Source: Acidobacteriaceae bacterium (lineage in GTDB: Bacteria; Acidobacteriota; Terriglobia; Terriglobales; Acidobacteriaceae). From it: a DNA stretch of 64,000 bases. The stretch is taken from NCBI GenBank assembly GCA_903642235.1, contig CAHJWL010000001.1, positions 424,302 to 488,301 on the forward strand. Reading direction: 5' to 3'. Position numbers and translations under genes: made by a program. How positions within the stretch are numbered: position 1 is the first letter of the stretch; each line of letters opens with the position of its first letter. Under the pieces are notes generated by a model that saw nothing but the letters and a program-made list of their open reading frames with translations, had not been told where the DNA came from and ran no database searches. Shown here piece after piece: positions 36,495 through 45,931 of this stretch.

Positions 36495-39383
36495 ATGTAC
36501 GTACGAAGTATGCTGAAGCTCTGCCTTCTTTTCCTCTGCCTGCTTCCCGGCAGCCTTGTATGGGGCCAGGCCGCGGGTACGGTTATCCATGGCACGATTG
36601 CAGATCCTGATGACGCCGTTATCCCAGGCGCGACGGTGACGTTCTCTCCCGCAAGCGGAAAGGCGCTGATCGCCACCTCGCAGGACGATGGGAGTTACAC
36701 GCTTCGAGGTGTTCCCGGCGGCGTCTACGCCGTGACCGTCACGATGAAAGGCTTCTCAACCTTCGTCAAGCAGGGAGTACGCGTTCCCGCGGCGCAGCCG
36801 TTCACGCTCGATGTGAAGCTGGCGATTCAGGAGCAGTCGCAGGAGGTGCAGGTCAACGCGCAGTCGAATCAGCTGAGCGTGGACTCTGACGCGAACGCAA
36901 GCGCCACGGTGATCAAGGACAAGGATCTCGATGCGCTGTCTGATGATCCGGATGAGCTCTCCTCCGAGCTTTCAGCGCTGGCCGGACCGGCCTCCGGACC
37001 AAGTGGCGGACAGATCTATGTAGACGGCTTCACCGGCGGACAGCTGCCGCCGAAGTCCTCGATCCGCGAGATCCGGATCAATCAAAACCCCTTTTCGGCG
37101 CAGTTCGACAAGATCGGCTACGGACGGGTAGAGGTCTTCACCAAGCCGGGAACAGACAAGATTCACGGCAACTACAGCATTCAGGGTGGCGACAACCACT
37201 TCAATACATCGAATCCCTTTCTGGGCAGCGCCAACGTACAGCCGCCCTATCACACGCTCTTCATGCTCGGCAGCGTGACCGGCCCGATCAATCGGTTCTC
37301 GTCGTTTTCTGTCGGCGGCTCGCATCGGGACATCCAGGCAAACAACATCGTCAACCCAACAAACTTCTACGCCGATCCGTCTGCCCCGACAGTTCTCTGC
37401 GCGCCCTTGCAGGCTCCGAACAGCCCCTGCCAGATCACCGGTTCCTATCCGACGACTGCCCGGGCCGTCTTCAATCCCCAGACGCGAAGCGACATCACAC
37501 CGCGCGTGGATCTTGCGATTGGCGAGAAGAATACGCTCACAGCGCGCTATCAGTACTACGTGAACGGCCAGCAGAATGCCGGAGTCGGCAATACCAGCCT
37601 TCAATCAGTGGGGTACAGCACCGACTCAACCGAGAACACAATTCAGCTGAGCGACACGCAACTCATCAACTCGCACGTCATCAACGAGACGCGCTTCGAG
37701 TACGAACGTGATCACTCTTTGCAGACACCAAACAGCACGGCGCCTACGGTCTCAGTGCAGGGTATTGTGACGGGAGGCGGGTCAAGCCAGGGGAACTCCG
37801 AAAGCACGGAGACACATATCGAGGCGCAAAACTACACCTCTGTCCAACTGGCGAAGCACTTCATGCGCTTCGGCGGCCGGCTCCGCACGACAGAGGAGAC
37901 CCTTACCTCTAACGCTGGATCGAATGGAACATTTACCTACACCTCGCTCGCGAACTACATCACCGGCACAGCGCAGCAGTTTCGGCAGACGGTCATTGCA
38001 AACCCCACCATTTCCAACCGTCTCACGGACGTGGGTCTCTACGCCGAGGACGATTGGAAGCTCCGTCCTAACCTTACCCTCAGTTATGGGCTCCGCTATG
38101 AGGCACAGAATGTAATTCACAGCAATCACGACCTTGCTCCGCGATTCGCGCTTTCCTATGGCATCCCGCGCAAGGGAGGCCAGCCGATTACAGTGGTTCG
38201 CCTTGGATACGGCATCTTCTATGACCGCTTTCAGCAGTCGGATGTTCTCACGGCGATCCAGTACAACGGACAGAATCAATCGCAGAACGTTGTGCAGAAT
38301 CCGAATGTGGCAACGTGCCAGCCTGGCGCGCTGGCAGGCTGCAGTGCGGCCGTCAGCAATGTGCTTGGAAGCACGGTCTACACACTCGCACCTGATCTGC
38401 GCAGCTCTTACAACCAGCAGGCCGCCTTCGGCGTTGATCAGCAACTTGGTCGCGCCGGTACAGTTTCGGTCAATTACATCACTGCAAAGGGAATTCATCA
38501 GTATCTCAGCCGCGCGATCACGAATGACCAGGGTCAGCAGTTCCCGACCAGCTACAACAACCAGTACCTTTCGGGCGGCTACTACGAAGAGCAGCAACTT
38601 CTGATCAACAGCAACATTCGCATGAAGAAGCTGCAACTCTTCGGCTTCTACTCGCTCAACTTTGGAAACGCGAACACCGGCGGCTCTACAAACTTTGCAA
38701 CCGACGTCAACAATCGACGAATTGACTATGGAAACGCGGCATTCGTTCACCGCAGCTTCGTCGTGGTCGGTGGAAGTTATCAGTTGCCGCTGCACATCTC
38801 ACTTAGTCCTTTTCTGCTCGCGCAATCTGGAACGTTCTACAACATCACGGCCGGTACGGACCGTAACTTCGACGGTCAGTTCAATGACCGCCCTTACTTT
38901 GCGAATGGCAATCAGGGAAACTGTCGAAGCGCGTCGGACTTCAGTCTGGCTCAGAATGCAGCAGGAACTCTGACGCAGGTTCCGGTTAACTACTGCGTTG
39001 GTCCTGCAAACTCCACGGTCAATCTCCGTGTAGGGAAGACGATAGGTTTTGGCCCCAAGAACAAGGTTGTGGCGGGCAATGGTGGAAATTCAGGCGGTCC
39101 CGGCGGCGGCGGCGGTCGTGGCGGCCGCGGTGGTCCGGGCGGCGGTGGTCCGGGTGGCGGCGGTCCGGGCGGTGGCTTCGGTACGAGCAACACCGGTCGG
39201 CGCTTCAATCTGACGCTCGGCGCACAGGGCTCAAACATCTTCAATCAGGTGCCCTATGGAACACCCAACAGCGTCGTCGCCTCCGGGGCGCAGTTCGGTC
39301 GATTTACAACCCTTGCAGGCAGGCCTTTCAGCACGCCGAATGCTGTCCGGCAGGTCACGCTGCAAGCGAACTTTACCTTCTGA
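36495..39383 (+). CDS. TonB-dependent receptor, Oar-like, with carboxypeptidase regulatory domain
   Basis: This 962-residue outer-membrane protein has a signal peptide (MLKLCLLFLCLLPGSLVWG) and an N-terminal carboxypeptidase-regulatory-like domain (VIHGTIADPDDAVIPGATVT to GGVYAVTVTMKGFST). A plug region follows (around residues 140-225: IYVDGFTGGQLPPKSSIREI, GYGRVEVFTKPGTDKIHG), then a long beta barrel ending in LQANFTF, with the terminal Phe expected for BamA insertion. Near residues 866-896 is a glycine-rich tandem repeat (GGGPGGG units). Such receptors are greatly expanded in Acidobacteria and their ligands are mostly unknown. The ATG has AGGAGCAGGA immediately upstream. There is no obvious TonB box. 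Confidence 0.85.
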   Translation: MYVRSMLKLCLLFLCLLPGSLVWGQAAGTVIHGTIADPDDAVIPGATVTFSPASGKALIATSQDDGSYTLRGVPGGVYAVTVTMKGFSTFVKQGVRVPAAQPFTLDVKLAIQEQSQEVQVNAQSNQLSVDSDANASATVIKDKDLDALSDDPDELSSELSALAGPASGPSGGQIYVDGFTGGQLPPKSSIREIRINQNPFSAQFDKIGYGRVEVFTKPGTDKIHGNYSIQGGDNHFNTSNPFLGSANVQPPYHTLFMLGSVTGPINRFSSFSVGGSHRDIQANNIVNPTNFYADPSAPTVLCAPLQAPNSPCQITGSYPTTARAVFNPQTRSDITPRVDLAIGEKNTLTARYQYYVNGQQNAGVGNTSLQSVGYSTDSTENTIQLSDTQLINSHVINETRFEYERDHSLQTPNSTAPTVSVQGIVTGGGSSQGNSESTETHIEAQNYTSVQLAKHFMRFGGRLRTTEETLTSNAGSNGTFTYTSLANYITGTAQQFRQTVIANPTISNRLTDVGLYAEDDWKLRPNLTLSYGLRYEAQNVIHSNHDLAPRFALSYGIPRKGGQPITVVRLGYGIFYDRFQQSDVLTAIQYNGQNQSQNVVQNPNVATCQPGALAGCSAAVSNVLGSTVYTLAPDLRSSYNQQAAFGVDQQLGRAGTVSVNYITAKGIHQYLSRAITNDQGQQFPTSYNNQYLSGGYYEEQQLLINSNIRMKKLQLFGFYSLNFGNANTGGSTNFATDVNNRRIDYGNAAFVHRSFVVVGGSYQLPLHISLSPFLLAQSGTFYNITAGTDRNFDGQFNDRPYFANGNQGNCRSASDFSLAQNAAGTLTQVPVNYCVGPANSTVNLRVGKTIGFGPKNKVVAGNGGNSGGPGGGGGRGGRGGPGGGGPGGGGPGGGFGTSNTGRRFNLTLGAQGSNIFNQVPYGTPNSVVASGAQFGRFTTLAGRPFSTPNAVRQVTLQANFTF
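39092..39177 (+). repeat. Glycine-codon tandem repeat inside the TonB receptor gene
   Basis: Imperfect 12-15 base units of the GGCGGTGGTCCGGGT type repeat here and encode runs of GGGPGGG and GGRGGRGG. The reading frame is kept. The stretch lies between two predicted late beta strands, so it probably forms a flexible loop. Confidence 0.75.
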
Positions 39384-39422
39384 TCAGGCTCACGGAAGCT
39401 CCAGAAAATTGGCGCGCTCCGG

Positions 39423-40826
39423 TCATCTCTTCGTCGGTCGTGCGGCTTGCGGCGGTGAGGGCGCCCCGACTACGACAGTCTTGGCGTTCATAAACTCACG
39501 CATGCCGGCGGCGGAAAGCTCCCGGCCATACCCCGAACGCTTTACGCCGCCAAACGGCAGACGTGGATCGCTCGCCACCATCGCATTCAGGAAAACAGAG
39601 CCACACTCCAACTCTGACAGAAAACGCTGCTGCTCGGCCGGATCGCGCGTCCACGCGGAGGCAGCCAAACCGAAGGGGGTGTCGTTCGCAAGCTCAATGG
39701 CGTCATCGACAGAGTCGACGCGAAAGAGCATTGCAACCGGGCCAAAGAGTTCCTCGCGGTAGACCGGGCAGCGTCGCGGAACGCCCTCGAGCACAGTGGG
39801 TTCAAAGAAATTGCCGTCGCGCCGCAGGCGTCGGCCCCCGGTGAGCAGACGAGCCCCGGCGTTTACAGCGGATGTCACCTGCGCCTCAAGATCACTAAGC
39901 AGGCGGCGTGTGGCGAGGGGGCCAATCTGCGTCTCCGGATCGCGCGGGTCGCCGACGCGAAGGCGTTCCATCGCAGTTACAAATCGCGGCACAAAGGCGT
40001 CATAAACGTCCTTCTCCACGATGAAGCGTTTGGCCGCGATACAGGACTGCCCGCTGTTGAGGCAGCGCGCCTTTGCGCCTGTCGACGCTGCAAGCTCGAG
40101 ATCGGCAGACGACATAACAAGGAAGGGATCACTGCCACCCAGTTCGAGGATGGACTTCTTGATGAGCCAGCCTGCCTGCGCCGCCACGGCGCGCCCTGCT
40201 GCCTCACTGCCGGTCACGGTGACGGCTGCAACCTGTGGGTCGCCCAGAACTGTTTCTATCTGGTGAGCCTCGAGGAGTAGCGTCTGAAAACTGCCGCGTG
40301 GAAACCCTGCCCGGCGAGTGAGTGACTCGATTGTGAGCGCGCACTGGGGCACGTTCGGCGCGTGTTTAAGGAGGCCCACATTCCCCGCCATCAATGCGGG
40401 TGCAAGAAAGCGGAAGACCTGCCACAGCGGAAAATTCCATGGCATGACCGCGAGCACGACACCCATCGGCTCCCACCGCACATAGCTGTGGCTCGCCTCG
40501 GTCAGGACGGGCTCCGGAGCCAGGATGCGCGGCGCCTGCTCCGCATAGTAGCGGCAGACCAGCGCGCACTTTTTCACCTCTTCGAGCCCAGCCGTAATCG
40601 GTTTGCCCATCTCCGCCGTCATCAAATGGGCCAGTTCGGCTGCCTCCTGCTCCAGCAAGGTTGCCAGCTTGCGCATGCAGAGCGCACGATGCTCAACCGG
40701 CGTGTTGCGGTCGGTACGAAACGCCTGTGCAGCAACGCCAATCTTCTCCCGCAAGGCCTCTTCACTCAAGGGTTTAAACGATCGCAGCAGCTTGCCCGTG
40801 GCAGGATTGATCGATTCGATCGGCAT
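39423..40826 (-). CDS. NAD(P)-dependent succinate-semialdehyde-type dehydrogenase
   Basis: The 467-residue aldehyde dehydrogenase is closest in style to the YneI/Sad group that oxidises succinate semialdehyde. [20 protein letters not shown] opens the protein. [19 protein letters not shown] lies in the cofactor domain, the catalytic Glu is in [15 protein letters not shown], and the catalytic Cys is in [37 protein letters not shown] closes it. The first in-frame start would add nine residues without homology, so the ATG at 40826 was chosen. It is divergent from the homoserine dehydrogenase gene. The exact substrate is inferred. Confidence 0.85.
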   Translation of the reverse strand: MPIESINPATGKLLRSFKPLSEEALREKIGVAAQAFRTDRNTPVEHRALCMRKLATLLEQEAAELAHLMTAEMGKPITAGLEEVKKCALVCRYYAEQAPRILAPEPVLTEASHSYVRWEPMGVVLAVMPWNFPLWQVFRFLAPALMAGNVGLLKHAPNVPQCALTIESLTRRAGFPRGSFQTLLLEAHQIETVLGDPQVAAVTVTGSEAAGRAVAAQAGWLIKKSILELGGSDPFLVMSSADLELAASTGAKARCLNSGQSCIAAKRFIVEKDVYDAFVPRFVTAMERLRVGDPRDPETQIGPLATRRLLSDLEAQVTSAVNAGARLLTGGRRLRRDGNFFEPTVLEGVPRRCPVYREELFGPVAMLFRVDSVDDAIELANDTPFGLAASAWTRDPAEQQRFLSELECGSVFLNAMVASDPRLPFGGVKRSGYGRELSAAGMREFMNAKTVVVGAPSPPQAARPTKR

Positions 40827-41004
40827 AAGTCTTACGGAGATGCTAAACGACAAGTGCCCGTCTTCCGAGCACTCTTCGTGCCCGTGCCTGACGGTCTGAC
40901 AGTGCTGATCGAAGTCGCTCGGCGGGACTCATCCTCTGTTCAAACAAAGCGCGGGATCACAGCTGAACAAATAGAGTAGGAGCAGGGAGACTTGCCACGC
41001 GACC

Positions 41005-42315
41005 ATGATCGATCCTACTCAGAAGATCCCCCAGATCCGTCCCCAGCCTACACGCGTTGCGCTGCTTGGCTTCGGAACGGTTGGAAGCGCTGTTGCGCGT
41101 GTGCTGGCCGCACAGCAGTTTGCCGGTGTCGAGCTGACACACATCGTGAATCGGAACTCCAGCAGCAAGCGTCAGACCGATGCCGCTCTGGTGATTCCCC
41201 CGAGCGTGCAGTGGCATGATGACCCCGCGGCGGTGCTGGCCGCGACCGATGTCGACCTGGTGATAGAGACCATCGGTGGGCTAGACCCGATCGAGAGCTG
41301 GCTGGCACAGGCGCTCCGTTCCGGAAAATCCGTTGTGACAGCCAACAAGCAGCTGATCGCGTACCGTGGCGCCGCACTCGCTGCGATCGCCTCCGAAAAC
41401 AGCGTGCAACTGCTCTATAACGCAGCCGTTGCCGGAGGTGTGCCCGTCGTGCCGGCCGTGCTGCAGGGTTTGCAGGGTGATCGCATCACGCGACTCAGCG
41501 GGATCGTGAATGGCACCTGCAACTTCATCCTCAGCCACATGGAGCAGGGTGCCGACTACGCCGAGGTGCTCGCGCAGGCAAAAGCCGCCGGCTATGCCGA
41601 GGCTGATCCTTCTGCCGACGTAGACGGCTACGACGCGCGCGCCAAGCTGTGCATCCTGGCGCGCGTAGCTCTGCACGCCGAACTCAACGTCGATGACATA
41701 CCAATACAATCCATCTCGCTCCTCGAAGCGCTGGACTTCCAGTATGCAAAGGAACTGGGCTGCACCATCCGGCAGGTCTCTCGCGCGCAGCTGGGCGGAG
41801 ATGTCGTTCACGCCCGCGTTGCTCCCATGCTCGTGCCGCTTACATCACCGATTGCGTGGTCGCACGGCACGCAGAACATGGTCGTGACGACCGGTGAATT
41901 TGGGGGCGATGTCGTCTTCTCAGGGCACGGTGCTGGCGGAAATCCTACAGCTGTCGCCATCGTCAGCGACCTGCTCGCGATCGCGCATGGTTCCTGCGCT
42001 GTCTCGCTGGAAACCACGCCGCGGCGAGTACTGGGTGAGTTCCTTGCTCCCCACTATCTACGTTTTATCGTCGATGACAAGCCAGGCATTGTCTCGGCGA
42101 TCTCCGGCGCATTGGCAACGGTCGGAGCCAACATCGATTCCATCCTGCAACGACCGGGCTACCCGAAGCATCGTCTTCCCTTCGTCGTCACGACGGAGCC
42201 TTGCCTTACTTCAACGATCCATCGTGCGCTCACGGCGATGGGCAACTTCGAATGCATGCTGCAGAAGCCGCTTGCGCTGCAGATGCTCACAGTGGACGAC
42301 AAAGCTGAAGATTAG
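41005..42315 (+). CDS. hom: Homoserine dehydrogenase with C-terminal ACT domain
   Basis: This enzyme reduces aspartate semialdehyde to homoserine, the branch point to threonine and methionine. The 436-residue product has the NAD(P) motif LLGFGTVGSAVARVLAAQ near residue 19, SVVTANKQLIA near 112, GIVNGTCNFILSHMEQG near 170, and EADPSADVDGYDARAKLCIL with catalytic Asp and Lys. A C-terminal ACT domain (about 350-425: HYLRFIVDDKPGIVSAISGA) is expected to bind threonine for feedback control. The ATG follows a CAGGGA ribosome-binding site. Confidence 0.95.
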   Translation: MIDPTQKIPQIRPQPTRVALLGFGTVGSAVARVLAAQQFAGVELTHIVNRNSSSKRQTDAALVIPPSVQWHDDPAAVLAATDVDLVIETIGGLDPIESWLAQALRSGKSVVTANKQLIAYRGAALAAIASENSVQLLYNAAVAGGVPVVPAVLQGLQGDRITRLSGIVNGTCNFILSHMEQGADYAEVLAQAKAAGYAEADPSADVDGYDARAKLCILARVALHAELNVDDIPIQSISLLEALDFQYAKELGCTIRQVSRAQLGGDVVHARVAPMLVPLTSPIAWSHGTQNMVVTTGEFGGDVVFSGHGAGGNPTAVAIVSDLLAIAHGSCAVSLETTPRRVLGEFLAPHYLRFIVDDKPGIVSAISGALATVGANIDSILQRPGYPKHRLPFVVTTEPCLTSTIHRALTAMGNFECMLQKPLALQMLTVDDKAED

Positions 42316-42377
42316 TCGCCGTCAGGTCTTCGAGGATCGATCATGCTTGTGCAAGACAGTTTCTCTAGGAGCAGACT

Positions 42378-43697
42378 TTGAGCTTTGTTCGCTATAGTGC
42401 CGTGTGTTTCTTTACGTCTGCGCTTCTGCTCCCACTTCAGGCCCAGTCGGTAGCCAGGAACGAAACACCGGCGGTTACAAATACTGCGCCGGTCATCCAG
42501 GTTGCCAATCCGCCGAACTCTTCTCTGCAGCAGAGCAAGCCGTATGTAGTTCTTGTGTCGCTGGATGGTTTTCGCTATGACTATCCGCGCCGGTTCGGGA
42601 CGCCGCATCTGAATGCGCTCGCGCGAAACGGCGTGAGCACTCCAGATGGCATGCTGCCGAGCTTTCCCTCGCTGACCTTCCCCAACCACTACTCGATTGT
42701 CACCGGCCTCTATCCCGAACACCACGGCATCGTGGGAAACAGCTTTTACGATCCGGAGCGCGATGCGGTTTACGCCTACACGCGGCCGGAGAGCAATGGC
42801 GATGGAACGTGGTACGGCGGCACGCCGCTCTGGTCGCTGGCTGAGCAGCAGGGCATGCGCTCGGCCTGTCTTTTCTGGCCGGGCTCTGAGGCTGAGATCG
42901 CAGGCAAGCGGCCCAGCTACTTCCTGCACTATAACGACGGCCTCGATGATCATGTTCGGATCGATCAGGTCATCAACTGGCTTGGCCTTCCAGCGGCTGA
43001 TCGCCCTCACTTCATCACCCTCTACTATGCCGACGTTGACCACGCCGGACACGCGCATGGGCCGGACTCACCGGCGATGCGCGACGCTGTGCACCATCTG
43101 GATGACATCATCGGCGAACTGGAGAGCAAGCTCCGCGCAACCGGCCTGCCGATTGATCTGATCGTGCTCGCCGATCACGGCATGATTGCTCTGCAACCGC
43201 CCGTCGTGGTGCTTTCAGAGTTTGCGAATCTCGATGGTGTCCGCACGCAGGGATCGCTGCTCTATCCCAAGGATGACGCAGAGGCTGAACGGATCTACCG
43301 GGACTTTCTGGCTCACCCCAGCCCGAAGTTCAAGGTATACCGGCGTGCAGCTATGCCGCCCGACCTGCACTTTGACGCGAACCCACGCGAGGGCGATCCG
43401 GTTGTCGTTCCCGCTGGCCCGTATACACTTCTCGCTCGCGCCAGCAAACTGCCGGAGCCCATCCAGGTGCATGGCGGTCACGGCTTCGACTCGCACATGA
43501 TGCCTGAGATGAAGGCAATCTTCTTCGCGGAAGGTCCGGACTTCAACCGCAAAAAGCGGCTCAAGAGCTTTGAGAATGTCGATGTCTACGCACTCATCGC
43601 GCAGATCCTGCAGTTGCGTGCTCCGGCAAACGATGGTTCGCTCAAGCCGGTCGAAGCCGCGCTCAGCAAGGATGCCCGCAAGCGAAGGCCGCAGTAG
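42378..43697 (+). CDS. Exported nucleotide pyrophosphatase/phosphodiesterase (ENPP-like)
   Basis: This alkaline-phosphatase-superfamily enzyme should hydrolyse nucleotide phosphodiester or pyrophosphate bonds outside the cytoplasm. The 439-residue precursor has a signal peptide (MSFVRYSAVCFFTSALLLPL). Zinc-site residues are visible in LVSLDGFRYDYPRRF, the nucleophile Thr in SFPSLTFPNHYSIVTG, YYADVDHAGHAHGPDSP, VLADHGMI and the late VHGGHGFDSHM. The start is a TTG preceded by TAGGAGC. An ATG is not available before the signal peptide. It lies 62 bases after hom and is probably an independent function. Confidence 0.9.
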   Translation: MSFVRYSAVCFFTSALLLPLQAQSVARNETPAVTNTAPVIQVANPPNSSLQQSKPYVVLVSLDGFRYDYPRRFGTPHLNALARNGVSTPDGMLPSFPSLTFPNHYSIVTGLYPEHHGIVGNSFYDPERDAVYAYTRPESNGDGTWYGGTPLWSLAEQQGMRSACLFWPGSEAEIAGKRPSYFLHYNDGLDDHVRIDQVINWLGLPAADRPHFITLYYADVDHAGHAHGPDSPAMRDAVHHLDDIIGELESKLRATGLPIDLIVLADHGMIALQPPVVVLSEFANLDGVRTQGSLLYPKDDAEAERIYRDFLAHPSPKFKVYRRAAMPPDLHFDANPREGDPVVVPAGPYTLLARASKLPEPIQVHGGHGFDSHMMPEMKAIFFAEGPDFNRKKRLKSFENVDVYALIAQILQLRAPANDGSLKPVEAALSKDARKRRPQ

Positions 43698-43702
43698 AAA
43701 AG

Positions 43703-43749
43703 GGGCGGCGAAGCAGAGAGACTGTAAGCATCCTGCCTGCCGCCCGATT
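43703..43749. terminator. Probable bidirectional terminator
   Basis: GGGCGGC (43703-43709) pairs with GCCGCCC (43739-43745), and GCAG (43713-43716) with CTGC (43733-43736), around a 16-base loop. GATTT follows on the + strand and TTTTC on the other. It lies between the convergent phosphodiesterase and moeZ genes. Confidence 0.5.
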
Positions 43750-43759
43750 TGTAACAGAT

Positions 43760-44995
43760 CTAGTACTTCGGCAGACTTGGATCGATTCGCTCCGCCCAGG
43801 CCGTGATTCCACCGGCCAGGTTCTTCACGTTCGTGAATCCTGCCGACTTCAGCTCCTGTGCTGCCTTCTGAGACCGGCCACCTGACTTGCAGTGAACCAC
43901 GATCTCGTCATCCTTCTTCACCGGAATTTCGTTCAATCGCGAACTGAGCTGACCTACCGGAATTAACGGCGCTCCAAGGTTCACAATCGCATACTCATGC
44001 GCTTCGCGCACGTCGAGAATGAACGGCCTGTCTCCCGCGTCCTGCCGCTGTTTCAACTGCTCAACCGAGACCTGCGGAATGCCGTCAACGATGTTTGCGG
44101 CACTATCGACAGAGCCGTGCGAGCTTACCTCTAATGGACCGACCGACGCCGGTGGGGCGATGCCGCAGAACTGGTCGTAGTCGATCAACTCCGTCACGGT
44201 CGGGTGTGTGCCGCAGACCGGGCACTCCGGATTCTTGCGCAGCTTTAACGTTCGGAAGCTCATGCCCAGAGCATCGACCAGCAGCAGACGACCGACCAGA
44301 GGCTCACCGATACCGAGGATCAGCTTGATCGTCTCGGTAGCCTGGATGACGCCGACGAGCCCAGGAAGAATTCCGAGTACACCGCCCTCCGCACAGCTCG
44401 GTACCAGGCCTGGCGGTGGCGGCTCCGGATAGAGGCAGCGATAGCACGGACCTTCCGGCAGACCGAAGACACTCGCCTGACCTTCGAAGCGGAAGATCGA
44501 TCCATAGGCGTTCGGCTTGCCCAGCAGCACACAGGCGTCATTCACCAGGTAGCGTGTCTGGAAGTTGTCCGTGCCATCCGCGATCACGTCATAGTCCTTG
44601 AAGATCTCCATGGCGTTCGCGCTCGTCAGCATCGTGTTGTGCTTAACGACCTTTGTGTTCTTATTCAAGCCGTTGATCATGATCTCGGCTGAATCTACCT
44701 TCAACATGCCAACCGTGGACTGCGAGTGAATGATCTGTCGCTGCAGGTTCGATTCATCGACCACGTCAAAGTCGACCAGACCAAGCGTTCCCACGCCCGC
44801 CGCCGCAAGATAAAGAGCCAGCGGCGCACCCAGACCGCCGGTACCCACGCAGAGCACCTTCGCGGCTTTCAGCTTCTGCTGGCCTTCGATGCCGACCTCC
44901 GGCAGAATCAGATGCCGGGAGTAGCGCGCGATCTCCTCGTTCGTCAGCTTTGGAAGCTCTGTGCCGGTTTCAGGCAGAGCTGTTGCACTTGCCAA
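43760..44995 (-). CDS. moeZ: MoeB/MoeZ-type sulfur-carrier adenylyltransferase with rhodanese domain
   Basis: This E1-like enzyme adenylates the C-terminal Gly of a sulfur-carrier protein and, through its rhodanese domain, forms the thiocarboxylate. The 411-residue product has the ThiF domain (about 15-260): YSRHLILPEVGIEGQQKL, the ATP loop VGTGGLGAPLALYLAAAG and paired zinc-site CxxC motifs (YRCLYPE, PECPVCGTH). The C-terminal rhodanese domain (about 300-405) has active-site VVHCKSGGRSQKAAQE. The start is a TTG with GGAG 8 bases upstream. It is the last gene of the cysM-mec-cysO-moeZ transcript, so CysO is its likely partner. Confidence 0.92.
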   Translation of the reverse strand: MASATALPETGTELPKLTNEEIARYSRHLILPEVGIEGQQKLKAAKVLCVGTGGLGAPLALYLAAAGVGTLGLVDFDVVDESNLQRQIIHSQSTVGMLKVDSAEIMINGLNKNTKVVKHNTMLTSANAMEIFKDYDVIADGTDNFQTRYLVNDACVLLGKPNAYGSIFRFEGQASVFGLPEGPCYRCLYPEPPPPGLVPSCAEGGVLGILPGLVGVIQATETIKLILGIGEPLVGRLLLVDALGMSFRTLKLRKNPECPVCGTHPTVTELIDYDQFCGIAPPASVGPLEVSSHGSVDSAANIVDGIPQVSVEQLKQRQDAGDRPFILDVREAHEYAIVNLGAPLIPVGQLSSRLNEIPVKKDDEIVVHCKSGGRSQKAAQELKSAGFTNVKNLAGGITAWAERIDPSLPKY

Positions 44996-45116
44996 GGTTT
45001 CATCTCCACGCTCATCTCTTTTGGACGAGCCCGGACACCTGCGGGAGGTGTACCGGATTAGTTACAAGTTCAGGTGGTTGCAACAAAAATACCCCGGCCG
45101 CCAGCAGGAGTGGCGG

Positions 45117-45428
45117 TCAACAAGACAGAGGTACAGGCGACTTACTGGAGTATGCCGAGCCACCTGCAATTGAGGGAATGATTGTCAACTCATCCACTTC
45201 GGTCGTCGCCGTGTCTTCACGCTGCGGCAGGTAGCGAATGTCCTCGTCGTTCAGGTAGACGTTCACAAACGATCGCAGTTTATCGTCCTCCGTGAACAGG
45301 TGCTTCTTCAGTTCAGGTGCAGTGAGCACCAGCGCATCGAGTGCTCCCTGGACGGACGACGCACTTACCTCCACCGTCTCTTTGCCCTTCGTGTAGGCCC
45401 GAAGCGGCGTTGGAATATTTACCTTCAT
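45117..45428 (-). CDS. cysO: Sulfur-carrier protein CysO with C-terminal extension
   Basis: This ubiquitin-like sulfur donor supplies cysteine biosynthesis. The 103-residue product has the MoaD/ThiS fold pattern: VNIPTPLRAYTKGKETVEV, FVNVYLNDEDIRYL and DELTIIPSIAGG. The functional Gly-Gly is at residues 89-90, exactly where the mycobacterial protein ends, but 13 more residues (SAYSSKSPVPLSC) follow before the stop. The tail must be removed before MoeZ can adenylate the Gly. The neighbouring Mec metalloprotease is the obvious candidate; compare QbsD/QbsE and HcyD/HcyS-type trimming. It overlaps mec by four bases. Confidence 0.9.
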   Translation of the reverse strand: MKVNIPTPLRAYTKGKETVEVSASSVQGALDALVLTAPELKKHLFTEDDKLRSFVNVYLNDEDIRYLPQREDTATTEVDELTIIPSIAGGSAYSSKSPVPLSC

Positions 45429-45931
45429 GTCTTGTCTCCCTCTCTCACATCCACGCTCATCTTCGCAGCGTGACTGGCGACGTTCTCTTCCACACCGGTC
45501 ACATCGATCTCGAGCGCCTCATCTTCAAAAGCCTTCTCATCTTCGCTCGTCCCTTTCAGCAGGAACGAATTGGTGATCCGGGCCTGGCCTTGTTCGATGG
45601 CCGTAATGACATACGAGCAGCCGAACCAGTGCGCCTCTTCGAAATCGGTCTGCGACCATCGTGCCGGATGGTCCGGATGCGAGTGGTAAAAGCCGATAAT
45701 ATCGAGCCCTGCCTTCCGTCCCTCACGCTGCGCACGGATCAACTCTTCAGGCGCAATGTGGTAACGATTATGCGCCGAGTCACTTCGTGTGTTCCCGGCG
45801 CGGATCACTTGCTTCACACTGTTTCCCGCGCTGTCGTTATTGCCGAGCAGGATGCCGCAGCACTCGTGCGGATAGGTCTCTTCGCCATGCGCGCGCAGCG
45901 ACTCGTAATCAGCAAATGTCAGTCGCAGCAC
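45425..45931 (-). CDS. mec: Mec/JAMM metalloprotease, CysO-cysteine hydrolase
   Basis: This zinc-dependent Mov34/MPN enzyme releases cysteine from the CysO-cysteine adduct. The 168-residue product has the complete JAMM site: the upstream Glu in YPHECCGILLG, and HSHPDHPARWSQTD (H-x-H-P-x6-S-x2-D), around residues 82-95. The C-terminal region (about 125-168) is acidic and longer than the minimal domain. The GTG start directly follows the cysM stop and the end overlaps cysO. The extended CysO tail suggests this protease may also mature its partner. Confidence 0.92.
   Translation of the reverse strand: MLRLTFADYESLRAHGEETYPHECCGILLGNNDSAGNSVKQVIRAGNTRSDSAHNRYHIAPEELIRAQREGRKAGLDIIGFYHSHPDHPARWSQTDFEEAHWFGCSYVITAIEQGQARITNSFLLKGTSEDEKAFEDEALEIDVTGVEENVASHAAKMSVDVREGDKT

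Noticed and set aside
37782..38795. 337-codon open frame on the minus strand
   Set aside because: It lies opposite the TonB receptor barrel. Composition is less odd than other shadows, but there is no ribosome-binding site, domain or neighbour support.
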